DNA of 64,000 bases from Dillenia suffruticosa (lineage: Eukaryota; Streptophyta; Magnoliopsida; Dilleniales; Dilleniaceae). Where the stretch lies: the NCBI GenBank assembly GCA_033439265.1, contig JAVTVX010000005.1, positions 3,792,001-3,856,000 of the forward strand, given 5' to 3'. Shown here in pieces: positions 1-12,900 of this stretch. Below the pieces are notes generated by a model. That model was given only the letters and a program-made list of their open reading frames with translations, searched no databases and was not told the DNA's origin. A program made the position numbers and the translations under genes. Positions within the stretch are counted from its first letter, which is position 1, and every line of letters starts with the position of its first letter.

Positions 1-1423
1 AGCCGATACCGTGAGGTAGTAGTTGTGTGGAGTTACACAAACTATTCCTTAAGGTATTTTAGCTCAAACTATATTGACTTACGATATTAGGATGAATTAA
101 ATAACTTTGCATCGAATCTAGCATTAGGATTTAGCATAAACGACAAAGGTCTTATGACACGTATAATTAATAATTTTCTATTATTGTACTAAATTCAGTA
201 TCATACTAATGCTTCCAACCAATGCAGCAATAGCCAGTTAACTATCATATGAAACTTTTGCAATCTTATCGATCTTATTCAGCTTGTGCTTAGGAAGGTT
301 GAGTAATTTTATCGTCCAACATATATCATTTTCGTCAAAGTTTTTTATTTTTAAATGAACTTTATATCTTGCACCAGCAATATTCTTAATTAGAGCAAAC
401 TATTCTTAATAATCTAAGAGAATTATAAGAATTCACACAATTTTAAACAATTGATAAGCATTAACCCAATATGTCTGAAGAATCATTACCTATCTTCACA
501 CAAAACTAAAATGCATTTGTGAAGTTAAATTTATTTTTTTAAAATTAAAATATTAAAATGAGAATTCAAATTAATATCATGTATTATACAAAAAGAAGAA
601 GAAAAATAAAATGCCCTTATTTTCCAAATTCTTGTATTTATAAAAATTAAAACTATTATTCTAATTATTTATTCATTTATTTCAACGATACAAAGGACAA
701 CAAATGTTTTTCATGGATTTTAGGAAATCCCTGTCCGATGTCGATCCCCTAAAACCTTTTACCATTCAAAAGGCGGCGCGTTCATGTCACTGTTAACTTT
801 ATGGAAAAGTGCGTGTTACCAACGATCCAAAAGGAGCGTACTATCTTATGCCACGTGTACTTCCATGCACGTCCTTTTTTATTTAATTTTTTTCTTCTTT
901 TACTTCAAAAATAAATAACGTAAACTTAATTTACAAATTAACTCTTTCTATATTTATTTTTTATTTCCGATAATCAAATTTAAATTTTTAATTAAAAAAA
1001 TTAATGGACCATAGCGGCAATTCTGCAAATATGGCAACCAAATTTTTTTTTTTTGGATTTTGAAAATTATTTTTTTTTTTTAATTTTGTTGTCCATATTT
1101 GCAAAATCTAAAACAAGGGTAGGATGGATTAATTCGCACGTGGCATTTAACCTACTATAGAAAAATAAACCCACTAGTTTAATGAGTCACAAGTATTGGC
1201 TAAGGTGGTATGTGTACAACTACGTATTATCTTTTTAATTTTAAATTATATTTTTAAGATACTAAAAGTAATTATACAGACAGATTGAGGTTTGGTGCGG
1301 TGAAAAATATGAATCTACAAATTAAACAAGTAAATATGTTTTTTAATGAGTTGACCCTATTAGAGTTAATTATTTTATAATTTATAATAATTTAATTTTC
1401 TTTTAGATATGACAATTAATAAT

Positions 1424-1454
<31 letters not shown>

Positions 1455-3360
1455 CATATTAGTGATTTGCACCAATTGCAAGACTTTAACTTTGTAACAG
1501 GGGGGGTTAATCCACGAGAGATTCTTGGCTTAATTAGCCATGATATATATTTTCTCTAAAAATATAAAGTTTAAATTTCTTCTACATTTGATTATGCATC
1601 AAGGATATGAGTTGGCTCTCCAAATCCTAATTTGGATTTAAATTGTTTACATTATCTTTTTGTCAAATCAAAAGCAAATCCACCCATATATACCCTTTTT
1701 CTTACTACCATCTTTAGAATATTGTCTACCTTTGCTTACAAGGGAGACCAATGTATCTTTTTTTGTGGGGTTGGGGGGGAGGGGGCTCAATCTTTTGAGA
1801 TTCAATGTATAGAAAAGGAAGTCAAATATGTATTCATACGTACGAAAAGTGTACGTATTTCCTTTCTATGTATAGAGAAGTATACGTATTCTGCCTATGA
1901 GAAAAATGGTTTGTATTTCCTTAATTTTTTCACAAAAAAAGAAACCCACCAAATGTATTTGCGTTTGATGCACTCCCCCCCCCCCCTTTAGCTAAATTAT
2001 AATTCATCACAATCAAGGAAGAGATCTCCATTTGAAAATTTTAACTTGAGCTTGCTTAGTTGTGAATAAATTATACCAGGAAAAAATCTTTCATACCAAT
2101 CCCTTCTTCAAAATGTGAAATCCAATATTCATTAAATCTATAGAGGGAAGGGAGAGGCAAGTTTTTGTGTGGCCATGTTTTAAATATATTGAATTTTCAA
2201 TTACCAAAAACAAAAATAAAATAAAATAAAATAAAATTTAAAACTTTCTTTAAATTATTTCCTAAGAAAGGAGATGTTTTCAGAGAAATGGACTTTCCAT
2301 GAGCCTTCCTTCACAAACCCATCAAGAAATCTTGTGGTGTGGATCAAATTTTTCTCATTGAGAAAAAATCAAAATCTTTTTTGAGAAAAAAGCTGGCCAA
2401 TGAGATCTTTATTTCAAATGTGTTGGGTCGTTCTCTTAACGTAACAAGATTTTGTTCCACATATGTTTTCTTCAAATCAATCATGAATATTGCTTCATTA
2501 AACCTTTTAAGATTTGGGAATTTACATTCCATAATCAAGACCTACATTTTTCTTCTAATCTCAATCCGAGCATATCTTGTATTGTGTCTTTTGGGGTTTG
2601 GAAAGTTGGCCATTTACAAATTTTACCTCAAGGGATTTTCTTCTTCAAATTTCCATTTCCTTTTTACTCAATTTTGATTTTTTTTTTAATATGTATTAAG
2701 ATAGCAATGATGGATCATCCATCCATGTTTGCAAAGTTGGGGGACCAATGTTGCCTATTGTGGGAACCCTACTACTTCTGTCATGTGAATTCAAATTTTT
2801 TCAAGGGGAGAGGTCAAGTGTGACATTTATAGAAATGGGTTTCCTACAATGTTTCTTCAATCACAAAATTAGGAGTTTCTTTTGTGTCTCATGAAATAAT
2901 TTGGGCTGCATAAAACTATAATTACTAGTGATGGATCATTCTTATATGAGGAGAGAGAAAAATCCATTTTCAAGTGGGTACAAGGGTAAAGAGAGAAGAT
3001 ACGAAAGATCACGACCATTAATTACAAAATTGATTCACCATTTTAAATTTTTGCTCTAGGATAATATCAATATTTAGATTAATCAAAATCTAATCATTTT
3101 AGATTTCACTAATAAGTGCACTGAACAAAATCAATCTATTCTCCGTTAACAATTATTAGCACCTTTAAGTTAGACAAGACAAGAGCTATAAATATATATA
3201 TATATATATTTAATATCGTTTGCTAATAAAAGGTTTAATTTAATGTAGAACAAAGCACATGTCGATGAAGCCCATGTAGATTCGATGTATTTTTTTTATG
3301 GTCAACAATGCCACGCAAAATTTCTTGAACCCCCCAAACTTTGTGTGACCAACCAAAGAG
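1..3360. other. AT-rich intergenic DNA, no gene recognised
   Basis: No open frame here looks like a real protein; the longest are low-complexity translations of AT-rich DNA. Visible items are an (AT)n tract near 1424-1454, several poly-T/poly-A runs and isolated G-box cores (near 851 and 1139). It may be the flank of a gene to the left of the window, but nothing shows which one. Confidence 0.6.
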
Positions 3361-3381
3361 CTCCTCGATGCGATTCGAGTG

Positions 3382-3384
<3 letters not shown>

Positions 3385-3425
<41 letters not shown>
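3385..3425. repeat. (CT)n microsatellite
   Basis: About twenty uninterrupted CT units. It is one of many (CT)n/(GA)n tracts in this window. Tracts of this kind are common in plant promoters and 5' UTRs. Confidence 0.95.
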
Positions 3426-3427
<2 letters not shown>

Positions 3428-3767
3428 TCTTTTATTTGTTTTTTTGTGTTTATTTTAGTTCTTGTGAATTGCAATTGATTAGGTGTTGAAAGGCCAGAGG
3501 GGAAAATAAAGAACAAATACATGCGCCGTCCTATAACAAAAGAACCCAGAAGAGTTTTGAGCCAATAACAAATAGCCACGTCAGAAAATGGACCCCACTG
3601 TTTTGGCTGAACCTGGGTCATCGAATTTTTCTAGATTTCAGGCTACGAAAGACGCGATGGTTGTGTCGGACTAGAGAGGAGAGAGAGAAGAGAGAGATCC
3701 TGCCTGATGCGGTTTATTATTATTATTATTATGTTATGTGGGGGGACTGCTGGTTGTTGCGGTCCCC

Positions 3768-4014
3768 CACGTGGCATGATGACTTGGCAAATATGCTCTT
3801 CCGACGTGTACAGAGCATGGACCATAGGTCTGGGCGGCCGTGGGCTAATGCGACGTCGTCATGGGGGACGTCCTGCTTTGACACGTGCGAGATGGTGTTA
3901 TTATTGTTGATGTTTTGTTCGTAGATGCAGAGGTTGATTGAGGATAATCATGGAAATAAATGATATTTACACTGTAGAGATTTTTCACAGAGAGAGAGAG
4001 AGAGGGGAAGGAGG

Positions 4015-4058
<44 letters not shown>

Positions 4059-4258
4059 AGGGTGCATGTAGTGGTGTGGTGAGACTGAGAGATGTTAAAG
4101 CGCGTAGGCATGAGAGAGTGAGAGAGAGTGAGAGAGAGAGAGAGAGAGGGCACTGGTTATGGGCAGACAAGAGGGTAATACATAAGTTTCTGGGGAGCAG
4201 ATATGGCTCTGCATGGAATGATTAGAAAGTAGTCTGGAGAGAGAGAGAGTATAAAATA
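3768..4258 (+). promoter_or_regulatory. Promoter-like block: ACGT-core cluster, GA repeats, TATA box
   Basis: Five ACGT-core sites lie within about 120 bp: CACGTGGC at 3768, GACGTGTA at 3803, GACGTC at 3852 and 3867, and CACGTG at 3882. These are the known core of G-box, ABRE and C-box sites bound by plant bZIP and bHLH factors. They are followed by long (GA)n tracts (about 3988-4148) and then TATAAAATAG near 4250. This order of elements resembles a plus-strand plant promoter with transcription starting near 4280. No convincing reading frame follows before the convergent TRM5 gene, so the transcript is unknown. A GGGGGAC/GTCCCCC inverted pair (about 3741-3768) sits at the left edge. The function is inferred from motifs only. 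Confidence 0.45.
3988..4148. repeat. Interrupted (GA)n tract
   Basis: Three runs of GA units separated by short unique stretches. The Arg-Glu and Ser-Leu open frames across this stretch come only from the repeat. GA tracts upstream of a TATA box may serve as GAGA-binding (BPC-type) sites, but that is inference. Confidence 0.9.
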
Positions 4259-4289
4259 GCAGCAAATAAGGGCTGCGGCTACTGCACGC

Positions 4290-6586
4290 AGGCTGGTTTC
4301 AGCCTTTGTTTTTCTTTTGCTTTTTTCCAGTTTGGGGGACCATCTCCCACGTATTTATTCTTTTTCATTTTTTCTTAAATCCCATTGATATATCTTAATA
4401 AATAAATATATTCCAAATTCTCCTTCTTGTCAATTGATATCTAATTTATTAATCCCACGTCTCATTTATGCAAAATACGACGATTTTTTCCTAATTACGC
4501 TCATAAGAAATTGTGCTTTAAGAGGTTGATCAAGAGATCCAAATTAAAATAAAAATGCTTATTCATAATTAATTTGTGAGACTTTATTATAATTTTTGAG
4601 ATTTTAAACAACAGTCTATCATATATATTTTATACAAGTTCATTTTTACTAATTATCTCTTGTTGAAATTTAAAATATTATAAAAATTAAAAAAAAAAAA
4701 GGTTCTCTACCAATATTCTATGCACCATGTTCAAGGGAATCATTTGATTGCACAATAATGATTCCTATTATTATTCCACATTTGAGGGTTTGGGACACTT
4801 TTTCCATCAAGTGTAATGGGAGAAAGTGTGACCACCAAAATCCTTTCACTCATGATTAAAAGGGTTGTGAATATATGGGTTTTAAGGAACACTTTTCCCC
4901 CTCATCTTTGTCTCATCTGTGTACTCTCATGTTGCCTATTCTTTTTTATCGAGAGAAAAAGGAAAATTAATGTAAACAACTCTCTCTCTCTCCCTTTTTT
5001 TTCTTCGATTTCTCTATTCCCCAGATCAAACTCAAAATAATAAAATAATTGATCATTCAACCTAAAAAAATTCGATCTCTCTATCTCTTTGTCTCTTTCT
5101 CTCGTAATATCAATGTTTCTGTTCGATGCCAATACAGCTCGGCTTGTTTTCCCCAAAACCCACTTCCAATTCTAGATTATAGAGCTAGGTAGGATGAAAA
5201 AGGGTCTTAACATCTGCCCAAAACAATAAGAAGGACCGTGTCTTTTGTGGGATCTGGGGTGATGGGGTAGTGTTCAAAAAAATTCGAGTGGATGAGAGAG
5301 TAAGCTCTTAGGGATTGCTATAAGGACACTTTGGAGGTTTGGGTAACTGTTAGTCCTCTCTTTATGCGACTTGTGTAATGCCATTTCCATTTTTGGCTTA
5401 TCTGCAAAAGATCCCCCTCCCCCACTTTGTTTGCCTCCAAATCCTCTTTTTCTTTTGAGAGAAAGAGAGAGAGAGTGTCATAATTTAGATATGAATCTGT
5501 AACTGAGATATGCTGGTACATAATTACGGCTTTGCCCTTCATTGAAGGGTTTTCACCATTGTGGACCACTCTCTGCAGTACCAGTTTTGGAGGCACGCAT
5601 CTCTCATCAAATAGATAATCTGACAAAATTCTCGCTAGACTTTGATGAACGGACATGATTGATGCAGTACAAAGATTTTTTTCAATCTAGACCGTCGAAG
5701 GGTCTTGGTTTAATGCAAATAAAGTCGCTTTCATCCGTTAGTTGTAGGTGTACCATGAGAGAGTACAGTAACAAAAAAGGCTCAGATTAAAGCCTGTGAG
5801 ATGTCTCTGTGGTGCGTATAATACGCCCCCCCCCCCCGGCCCTCTCTCTCACGCACATGGATTCCTATGATCTATGCCTATAAGGTGGTTGTGGTGGTGA
5901 TGAAAGGAGGGGTTTTGCTAGAACAACCGATTGGCATGTGGGACTGGCAGTCACATGTCCTACCTGTATAAGGAGGTATATTTGGTACTAAATGATGAAT
6001 TTTATTTATTTTTTTGTTGATGAAGAATCCAAGAATGGACCCTACTAGCAATGTCCAGAAACGAGCTTCATGTGAAAGACAGAGCCATACCCAAAATTCT
6101 GAGTTACTTCAAATTGTATGCTTAGGTGTCTGAAGCCAACAATGATATCATGCCTTCTCCCACAAAACTTTCTCAAACCATACAGAAAACTAGGCTTCGA
6201 CCCCTAGGCTTTTTCCAGACTATCCAACTTGACTGGCCATTAAAAGAAACCTCTTGTCAGCAACCAAACACAATCGGCTATACTCCAACCGAATCAAAGT
6301 CACACCCTTCTTACACGAGCAAGGGATGCATATAAATTCATAGAAATGCAATCGTTTCCTCTAATCAGCTTTCTTTCTTTTTTTTTTTTTTTTTTTTTTT
6401 TGTTAGGCGGTGATATTGTTATCAGGTAGGCTCATGGCAAATGGTTCTACCATCACAAGATCTCAAAACCAGGGTTGTCCTCATCCCTATTTTCTAATTG
6501 GTAAGATATATTTCAGTATCAATGTATTTCAACATTTTATTTCAGAATCCTATATATATACAAAATGTTTATAATTCAAAATATAT

Positions 6587-6630
<44 letters not shown>

Positions 6631-6997
6631 TAATTTAAATTTAAAATATTCAAAATTTAAAACATGTCAAAATGGTTAGGTGAAACATTTTATCAAGTAT
6701 TCGGATTGTTTGGACTGATATTTGACAGGGAAATCTAAAATAGGCTTAGATACATATTCCAATTTCCAACTATTATTGTCATAGTAAAACGAAATTACTT
6801 ACTTTGCCCAGAACACTTCTATGTACAGAGTTATGTCAGTGAACTTTCCGGTTGCTGGAAATTCCCTATGCTATAGAATGGAAGAATCATCAAATAAATA
6901 TTAAGTGAACAAGGGACAATTTCTACTAATTCAGAAATATGATCACGATTTGAAAATTCATATCTTGTGGCATAATCTCCAGGTGAAGCCCACAAGC
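4290..6997. other. Intergenic DNA with no recognised gene
   Basis: No reading frame longer than about 110 codons, and none with recognisable protein similarity. It holds a C-rich run near 5826-5838, a T-run near 6380-6401 and an (AT)n tract at about 6588-6629. The right end probably includes the 3' UTR of the minus-strand TRM5 gene, whose stop codon is at 6998-7000. If the promoter-like block near 4 kb is active, its transcript would cross this stretch. Confidence 0.5.
6588..6629. repeat. (AT)n microsatellite
   Basis: About twenty AT units downstream of the TRM5 stop codon, in intergenic DNA. Confidence 0.95.
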
Positions 6998-9900
6998 TCA
7001 GACATCTTCCAAAGGTTTTGCAAATGCTACGGACTTCGGAAGGACAAATGATGCACACAACATCCATTTTCCTGGAGCAACCTGGCGAACCCTGTGCATT
7101 TCTATATCAACAGCTACTTCTGACAAGGCAATTCTAATGCGCTGCATCAAAATTGCAAGAGTATGTGAACACCAGCTACATTTCATGTAGTCAGCTTAGT
7201 AATAAAATTATGATTCATGCAAAATCATAGAAACAGACCTTGTCAAATTCATACTCAGGATCCTCTGCTTTTGAGAATCCATAGACATGGATCTTTGGAA
7301 AGGTGATATCTTTGTCCCTGGTTCTATTCCTGAATATTCCCCTGAATGCATCTATGATCAAGGAGTGAGATGAAGATCAGTTGAAGGTACTTGGGACATC
7401 CAACCTCAAGAAGCTCAAACTTAATGATTATATTCCAAGATTTCCATCACAAATTACTTAAAGCCATCCCCGTAGAGACTTTATCCAATTTCTAGTGCCA
7501 AATCAAATGGCCACACAATTTCAACTGCTTGACCAATAAATTATGATGAAAACACTTCATTGTTCTCATATGAGATCTGAACTATTTTTTCTCTCTTTTT
7601 TTTTTTTTGGAAAGCCACTGAACTATTTGTCCAGCATGCACCTTTAGTAAACAGTAAACTATAAGGTTTTATTTCCAATCAATAAACAGTATCAAGAAGC
7701 AAAATTTTCTGCTATTTTTGATGGGGCTTAAAAGTTCATCCCATCATCCAATGAATCTTTATGTTGCCATTGACAGTTCAGAAGCTCTATCTTTTAAAGC
7801 TACAAGTGAAATGCATGAAATTTCATAACAGCAGCTCTTTATACTTTGTACAAGTAGCAATCTATATTTAATGGCATTCACAATAAGCACAAAACATAAA
7901 TAGATTAAAGATGCAAAATACTGGGAAAATCATGTGCATCGTAGAGCGGAGGTTATTAGGGCATGATCAATCTCAGTCACACGAGTACTCTTCTAAGTTC
8001 TAGCTCAAAATTTTTCTTTCCAGAAAATGACATGATTTCTGCAGCAATCCTGCAATCTATGAAGAGGAGGTATGGTTTTTTATTTACTTCTTTTTTCCTC
8101 CCAGCAACTGTAAAGGAGAGAGGATTTGAACCCTTGACCTACTATTCACCAGAGTTCTAAATCCACCTACAATGACCATTTGGGACAAAGCCATTGGTCG
8201 AGACCTGACATTACAACAATTACAAATTTTCAACTTCCCCTGAAGATCATTACACGAAGAATGCTTGCAAAATCATGTCCCTTGCAAATGGAGTTCAAGT
8301 TGAGCAGTCAGTAGCATTTTCCTTTTAAAGCAAGGAGCATCATTACTAACCTCATCTCAAAAAGAAAAAAAAGTTGCAAGTACAAAACATAGAGAAGAAA
8401 AGCAGGGAAAATTAAGGCCTCACAAAAGCTTGGACATGGCATCTTATGCCTTTTGTCAACCACTAATAGTTTCTAAAGTGTAACTTGATTCACCAGCTCA
8501 AGTAGAAGCCGTAGACTAAAACTCTAATCATGGCAACAAGGAACTTGATGTGATTTTATATGCAGAGATAGAAAATGCAATATGATAGGTTAATAATCCC
8601 ATATTCTAAACAACAGCAAAACCACCAAGTAAACAGGTTAAAGGCCTTGCACAGAAACAACATGGACATTATCATGAAAAACAACATACCTAAGAATTCT
8701 GCTGCATCTTTTGGCAAATTCATGACTACTTGTGTTATAGACTTCACTTTTTGGCTAGAAAATATAGCATCAATGAATCGCCTCCCATCCATGTTGAACA
8801 CCTGTCAGCAATTAAAAGTAATGTCCAACGTTGGTCAACTAATATATACCTTGAAATGAAGAAAAGATAAATTTCAACAAAATCAAGTTTGCCATGTCCA
8901 GATGCAATCAATAACCCAAAAAAAGTTTATGGCACAAAACATAAAACAGATCAAAGGTCATTGTTTTTGAGCCGGAAGAAATGGTGAGCCGCCCAACAAG
9001 TTCCCAACTATGTGTCTTGAAGTGCTTAGATGTGTAGCCATACATAATCATCAGACAACAACCCCGACCCCACTCCAGGCACAAACATCCAACCAGAAAA
9101 AGAAAAGTAGAGGAGCCAAAATTGAACTATATTAATGCAAAAATCCAAGGCTTTGCCACCTATTATCAATTAACAACTTGTGCATTTTGATCTGTATAAT
9201 ACTAGAACTGGAGGATGCTTAAGCACTGGATTTAAATCATGGCAACATTTTATGGCCATAAGAGCCAGCAACTATGGAACTCAGATTTTTTGTTACATTC
9301 TTTCTGTTAACTAAAGTTCAATCAAAATGCCCAAGCACAAAAATAAAGAAAGGACTTTGCACAGTTTAATTCAAAAAATACAGCCAGAAATCAAACCTCA
9401 ATTTTCCTCTCAAGTTTGTTAAGGATACAATTCTTTTCCAAATAACTGACCGCATAAGGGTTCAAATCATTGGCATACACATGCTTTACTTTCTTTGCTG
9501 CAGAAATGGCTATCGGACCAACTCCCGAAAAAACATCACCTGTGAAAATGGAACTATGAACAATGAAGCTCCAATATAGTAATAGACACAATGTGAGAGG
9601 ATGAAACCAGGTAACAGAGAGGGAGAGAGAAAAAAAGAAAAAAAAAATCAACTGCTGAACAACTATAGAAGGAAGTATGTAGCCAGACAGACATACAGAC
9701 AACATCATCACGTGTGAAAGAATTGGAAAGCCTCAGCCTCTCAGTAGCAAGCTTTGAACTCCAGTACCTACAGCAAAGGGAGCGGAGGAGAATTTTCAAT
9801 TCCTCATGTCTTATTTCTTCAACAATTTCCTTTAGTTGCTCAAAAATTTACTAGAATGATCAGAAAAATGAATTTTGAGACATATCCTGACCCAAAAAAT

Positions 9901-12900
9901 CCATAAAATTTTAACACCCAACCAAAAGGGTCTGAAGCATACTATATGGAAGAAAATGGATGATAGGACACAAACCTACAAGGTAAACAAGATCTAAGCT
10001 CATAGCAGAAGTTAGTAGATGAAAAACAAATTCAAAAATCAACAACAGCAAGCAGTTCAGGCTATTGTCATTTTGAATAGAGCAGGGAATTTTCAATTAA
10101 TGGTTTAAGTTTATCAAAATCTGCCAACCACCCACATGATACAAATGTGTAACCTCCCTGTCTTCCTTCGATTACCACCAGCAGCCCCCGCATTGCCATT
10201 CCAACAGGAATTGCATGTGTCCAAGGGGACGAATTGAAGGAATTTTTTTCCCCTTTTTTTCACTTGGTGCAAACAACAGCTCGGCTTCGTGATAATTCTT
10301 TCAAAATTACATAGCAATGTTAATAATTTTGAAGTAAACAAGACCCTAAATATATAAACCAGAAGTTAATTGCCACTGGAGCATATGCAAATAGGTTTAA
10401 CTCCAGATGTCATTAAGTGACATGCTCTATGCTAGAACGTTGAACATAATTCCCAGACAACAAGTGAGGAAGGGATTTGATTGGTAACCAACAGCACAAA
10501 ATCAACCATAGCACAGAAGACATGAGATTTTCACAAGTGCACATTTTTGTCTATTCATGCATATATGCACATGGGAATCTGAATACTGGGTTTCAAGTCA
10601 AGGAGAATACACTGTCGCTAGATCAACTTGAAAACGTAATCCATTTTCAATTACTGTAGTGACAAGAGAATGATTTCCTGCCAAAACTTCAAGCTGCATT
10701 GTTCTGTACTCATTATTGATGGGATCGACTTTGTTGACAACTGTTTGTATCTTTGGTTTGTTCTTGTCAAGCACTACCTGAAAAGATTTAAGTAATAAAC
10801 AATCGAGATGTTTGAAAATTATTTATCAAAGATGTAAGTTAAATTTATATAGACGAGCACCTTAGCAATTACATTCTTGTGGGGCAGTTGTTCGTCTCTC
10901 AGGTTAAGGTGTGCAACGTGCCCCACAGTTTCAAAAGCTGAAGGAATTGTCATACCATTTGGTAACAAGGCCTCCAAGATCTGCAACAATTTCAGGTATT
11001 TCCGATGTTAATCTCAAAAGAAATCTCAAGTACTGACCTGGACCAGAAAAGGGGGTGGTAAAAAGTTATAAATATAGATACTGAACCAGCAGGCAGGGCA
11101 CATAGGGGCCTGGATATCATACACCGAGAGAAGTTGTACCGAAAGAACTGAAATGTTTAGAAGAATCTCTGATGAAACTCCATTTGAACATTACATTCAT
11201 AAATACAAATCTCAAAAGAGAACTTCCAAAAAAAGTTACTTTCCAACATGTAATAGTTTTCTGCACTTATCAACAGATGTCATTTCTCTTCAACTTTGTC
11301 TCCAACGCCTAAATGAATTGAAGCATCAGACAAAGACTGAAAACTGATCATCTAGCTGGTCTTTTTAAGACATAGCTAGGTTTATAAACATGAAACAACT
11401 TGGATATCCATGCCCCCTATCAAGGGATGCAATTCTAGATCAAAGTATCAGCCTATGTACCCCATGATTCTATGGGATTGTTGCATTTTATACTCCCTTT
11501 TGTCCATTCCTCGTCTAAGTATGAGCTCTTTCCTGCAGATCCTGCTACATCCTCTTGAACAGTAAAAAATATTCCTAGGGGAAAAGAAGAGCCAGTGCAT
11601 CCAAATTAAAGGAGCTCAGCCGATGGATTTTCTAACAACAGAAACAGGAAAGAGGCAGAGGACCATCTAATACCAGCATAACAGTTCACTTGAAATGGTG
11701 GAAAGAGGCAGACAGGACCATGAAGTGCGAATGAGAAAGTAGAAAATGAATACTTGGAAATGTCCATTACATACCTCATCCATTTGCCAATAACCATAAA
11801 ACAAAGTCAGCTTGCATCTTAGTAGCTCAATGTCCCGTGGTGGAGATTGCCTAGCATTTTCCCTAAATACGGCCTGCAGTAAAAAAATGCCTGAGAATAT
11901 AATACAAACACAAACTCAGAAGCAGGACATGTCTAGAGGCAGGTAAATGTCAATAAAGGTTAGGGATTTAAGAAAAAGAACATTAAATAAAATGGTGGGA
12001 AATGAAAAAAATAAAAAAGGAAAACAATAATAACAAACAAAGGGAAAAAAGTCAAATAACAGAGTTACTTTACAATCTGCAGTGAAAAGTGTTCCGTAAA
12101 CAAAACACTCCCACAGGCCGATACTGCTAATAAGATGAAGACTTCACTGATAATTGGCAACAATAACCTGAACGAAATCAACTTTGAAATAGATGATAAC
12201 ATGGAATTACAAACAAATGGGCAATCATGATAGTTGTTTCTCCATGAATCCCAAGTAACCAAGGAACATCATGCAAATAAGATTGCCTCTCTGGCTTCAA
12301 TTATTTTCAATACTGCAATTTAGGGCAAAAAAAAAACCTTCAATTTCACTACCAGACATTTATAATTGTTGTCATGAGATCCAAGGCCAATATAAAGAGG
12401 TTGAATTGTGTATAATATAATTTCATTCTTTGAGAAAACTCTAGCAATCATTTTGGTTCCAAAATCTTAATTCAACAAAAATTATAAGGTTCGCATTTGA
12501 CAAAATGAGATGCCATATTTGAGTTGATGCAATATTACATTCAACAAAATGAAACACGATCCTTTAAGCAACTTCACACTGATGTTTATGACATTTGTTT
12601 ATAATAGAAAGGAATCAACAAAAAACCTTGTCACACTCGATAATATCCATCGATCCCAAGTCACCATGAACTACAAATGTTCAGGTTTGCCAGTTACACC
12701 ATTAAGCTACACTTAATTAGGTACCTGCCCATAAAAAGTTTTTTGTTGTATTTGTAATTTTAAATTTACGCAATTACCATCCATTTATAATCAACCATAT
12801 AGCAAAATAATAATAATTTTGTCAATGTAACCACAAACTCAGACACAGGGTGTACATTAAAGGCTGCTAGATGTCAACTAAAGATTAGACACTTATGAAA

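Noticed and set aside
1632-2823. Three overlapping 110-120-codon open frames
   Set aside because: Low-complexity, Phe/Leu/Ile-rich translations of AT-rich DNA, overlapping each other and without similarity or a promoter.
3938-4225. Open frames rich in Arg-Glu or Ser-Leu repeats (also near 14750, 35230, 56830, 63400)
   Set aside because: They are translations of (GA)n/(CT)n microsatellites with no conserved sequence.
5318-5656. 112-codon minus-strand frame
   Set aside because: No recognisable motif, and a poly-Ser/Lys stretch from a GA run; probably chance.
8100-8210. GGATTTGAACCC-type sequence resembling a tRNA T-arm or SINE
   Set aside because: No cloverleaf, no TSD, and it lies inside a TRM5 intron; too little to call.
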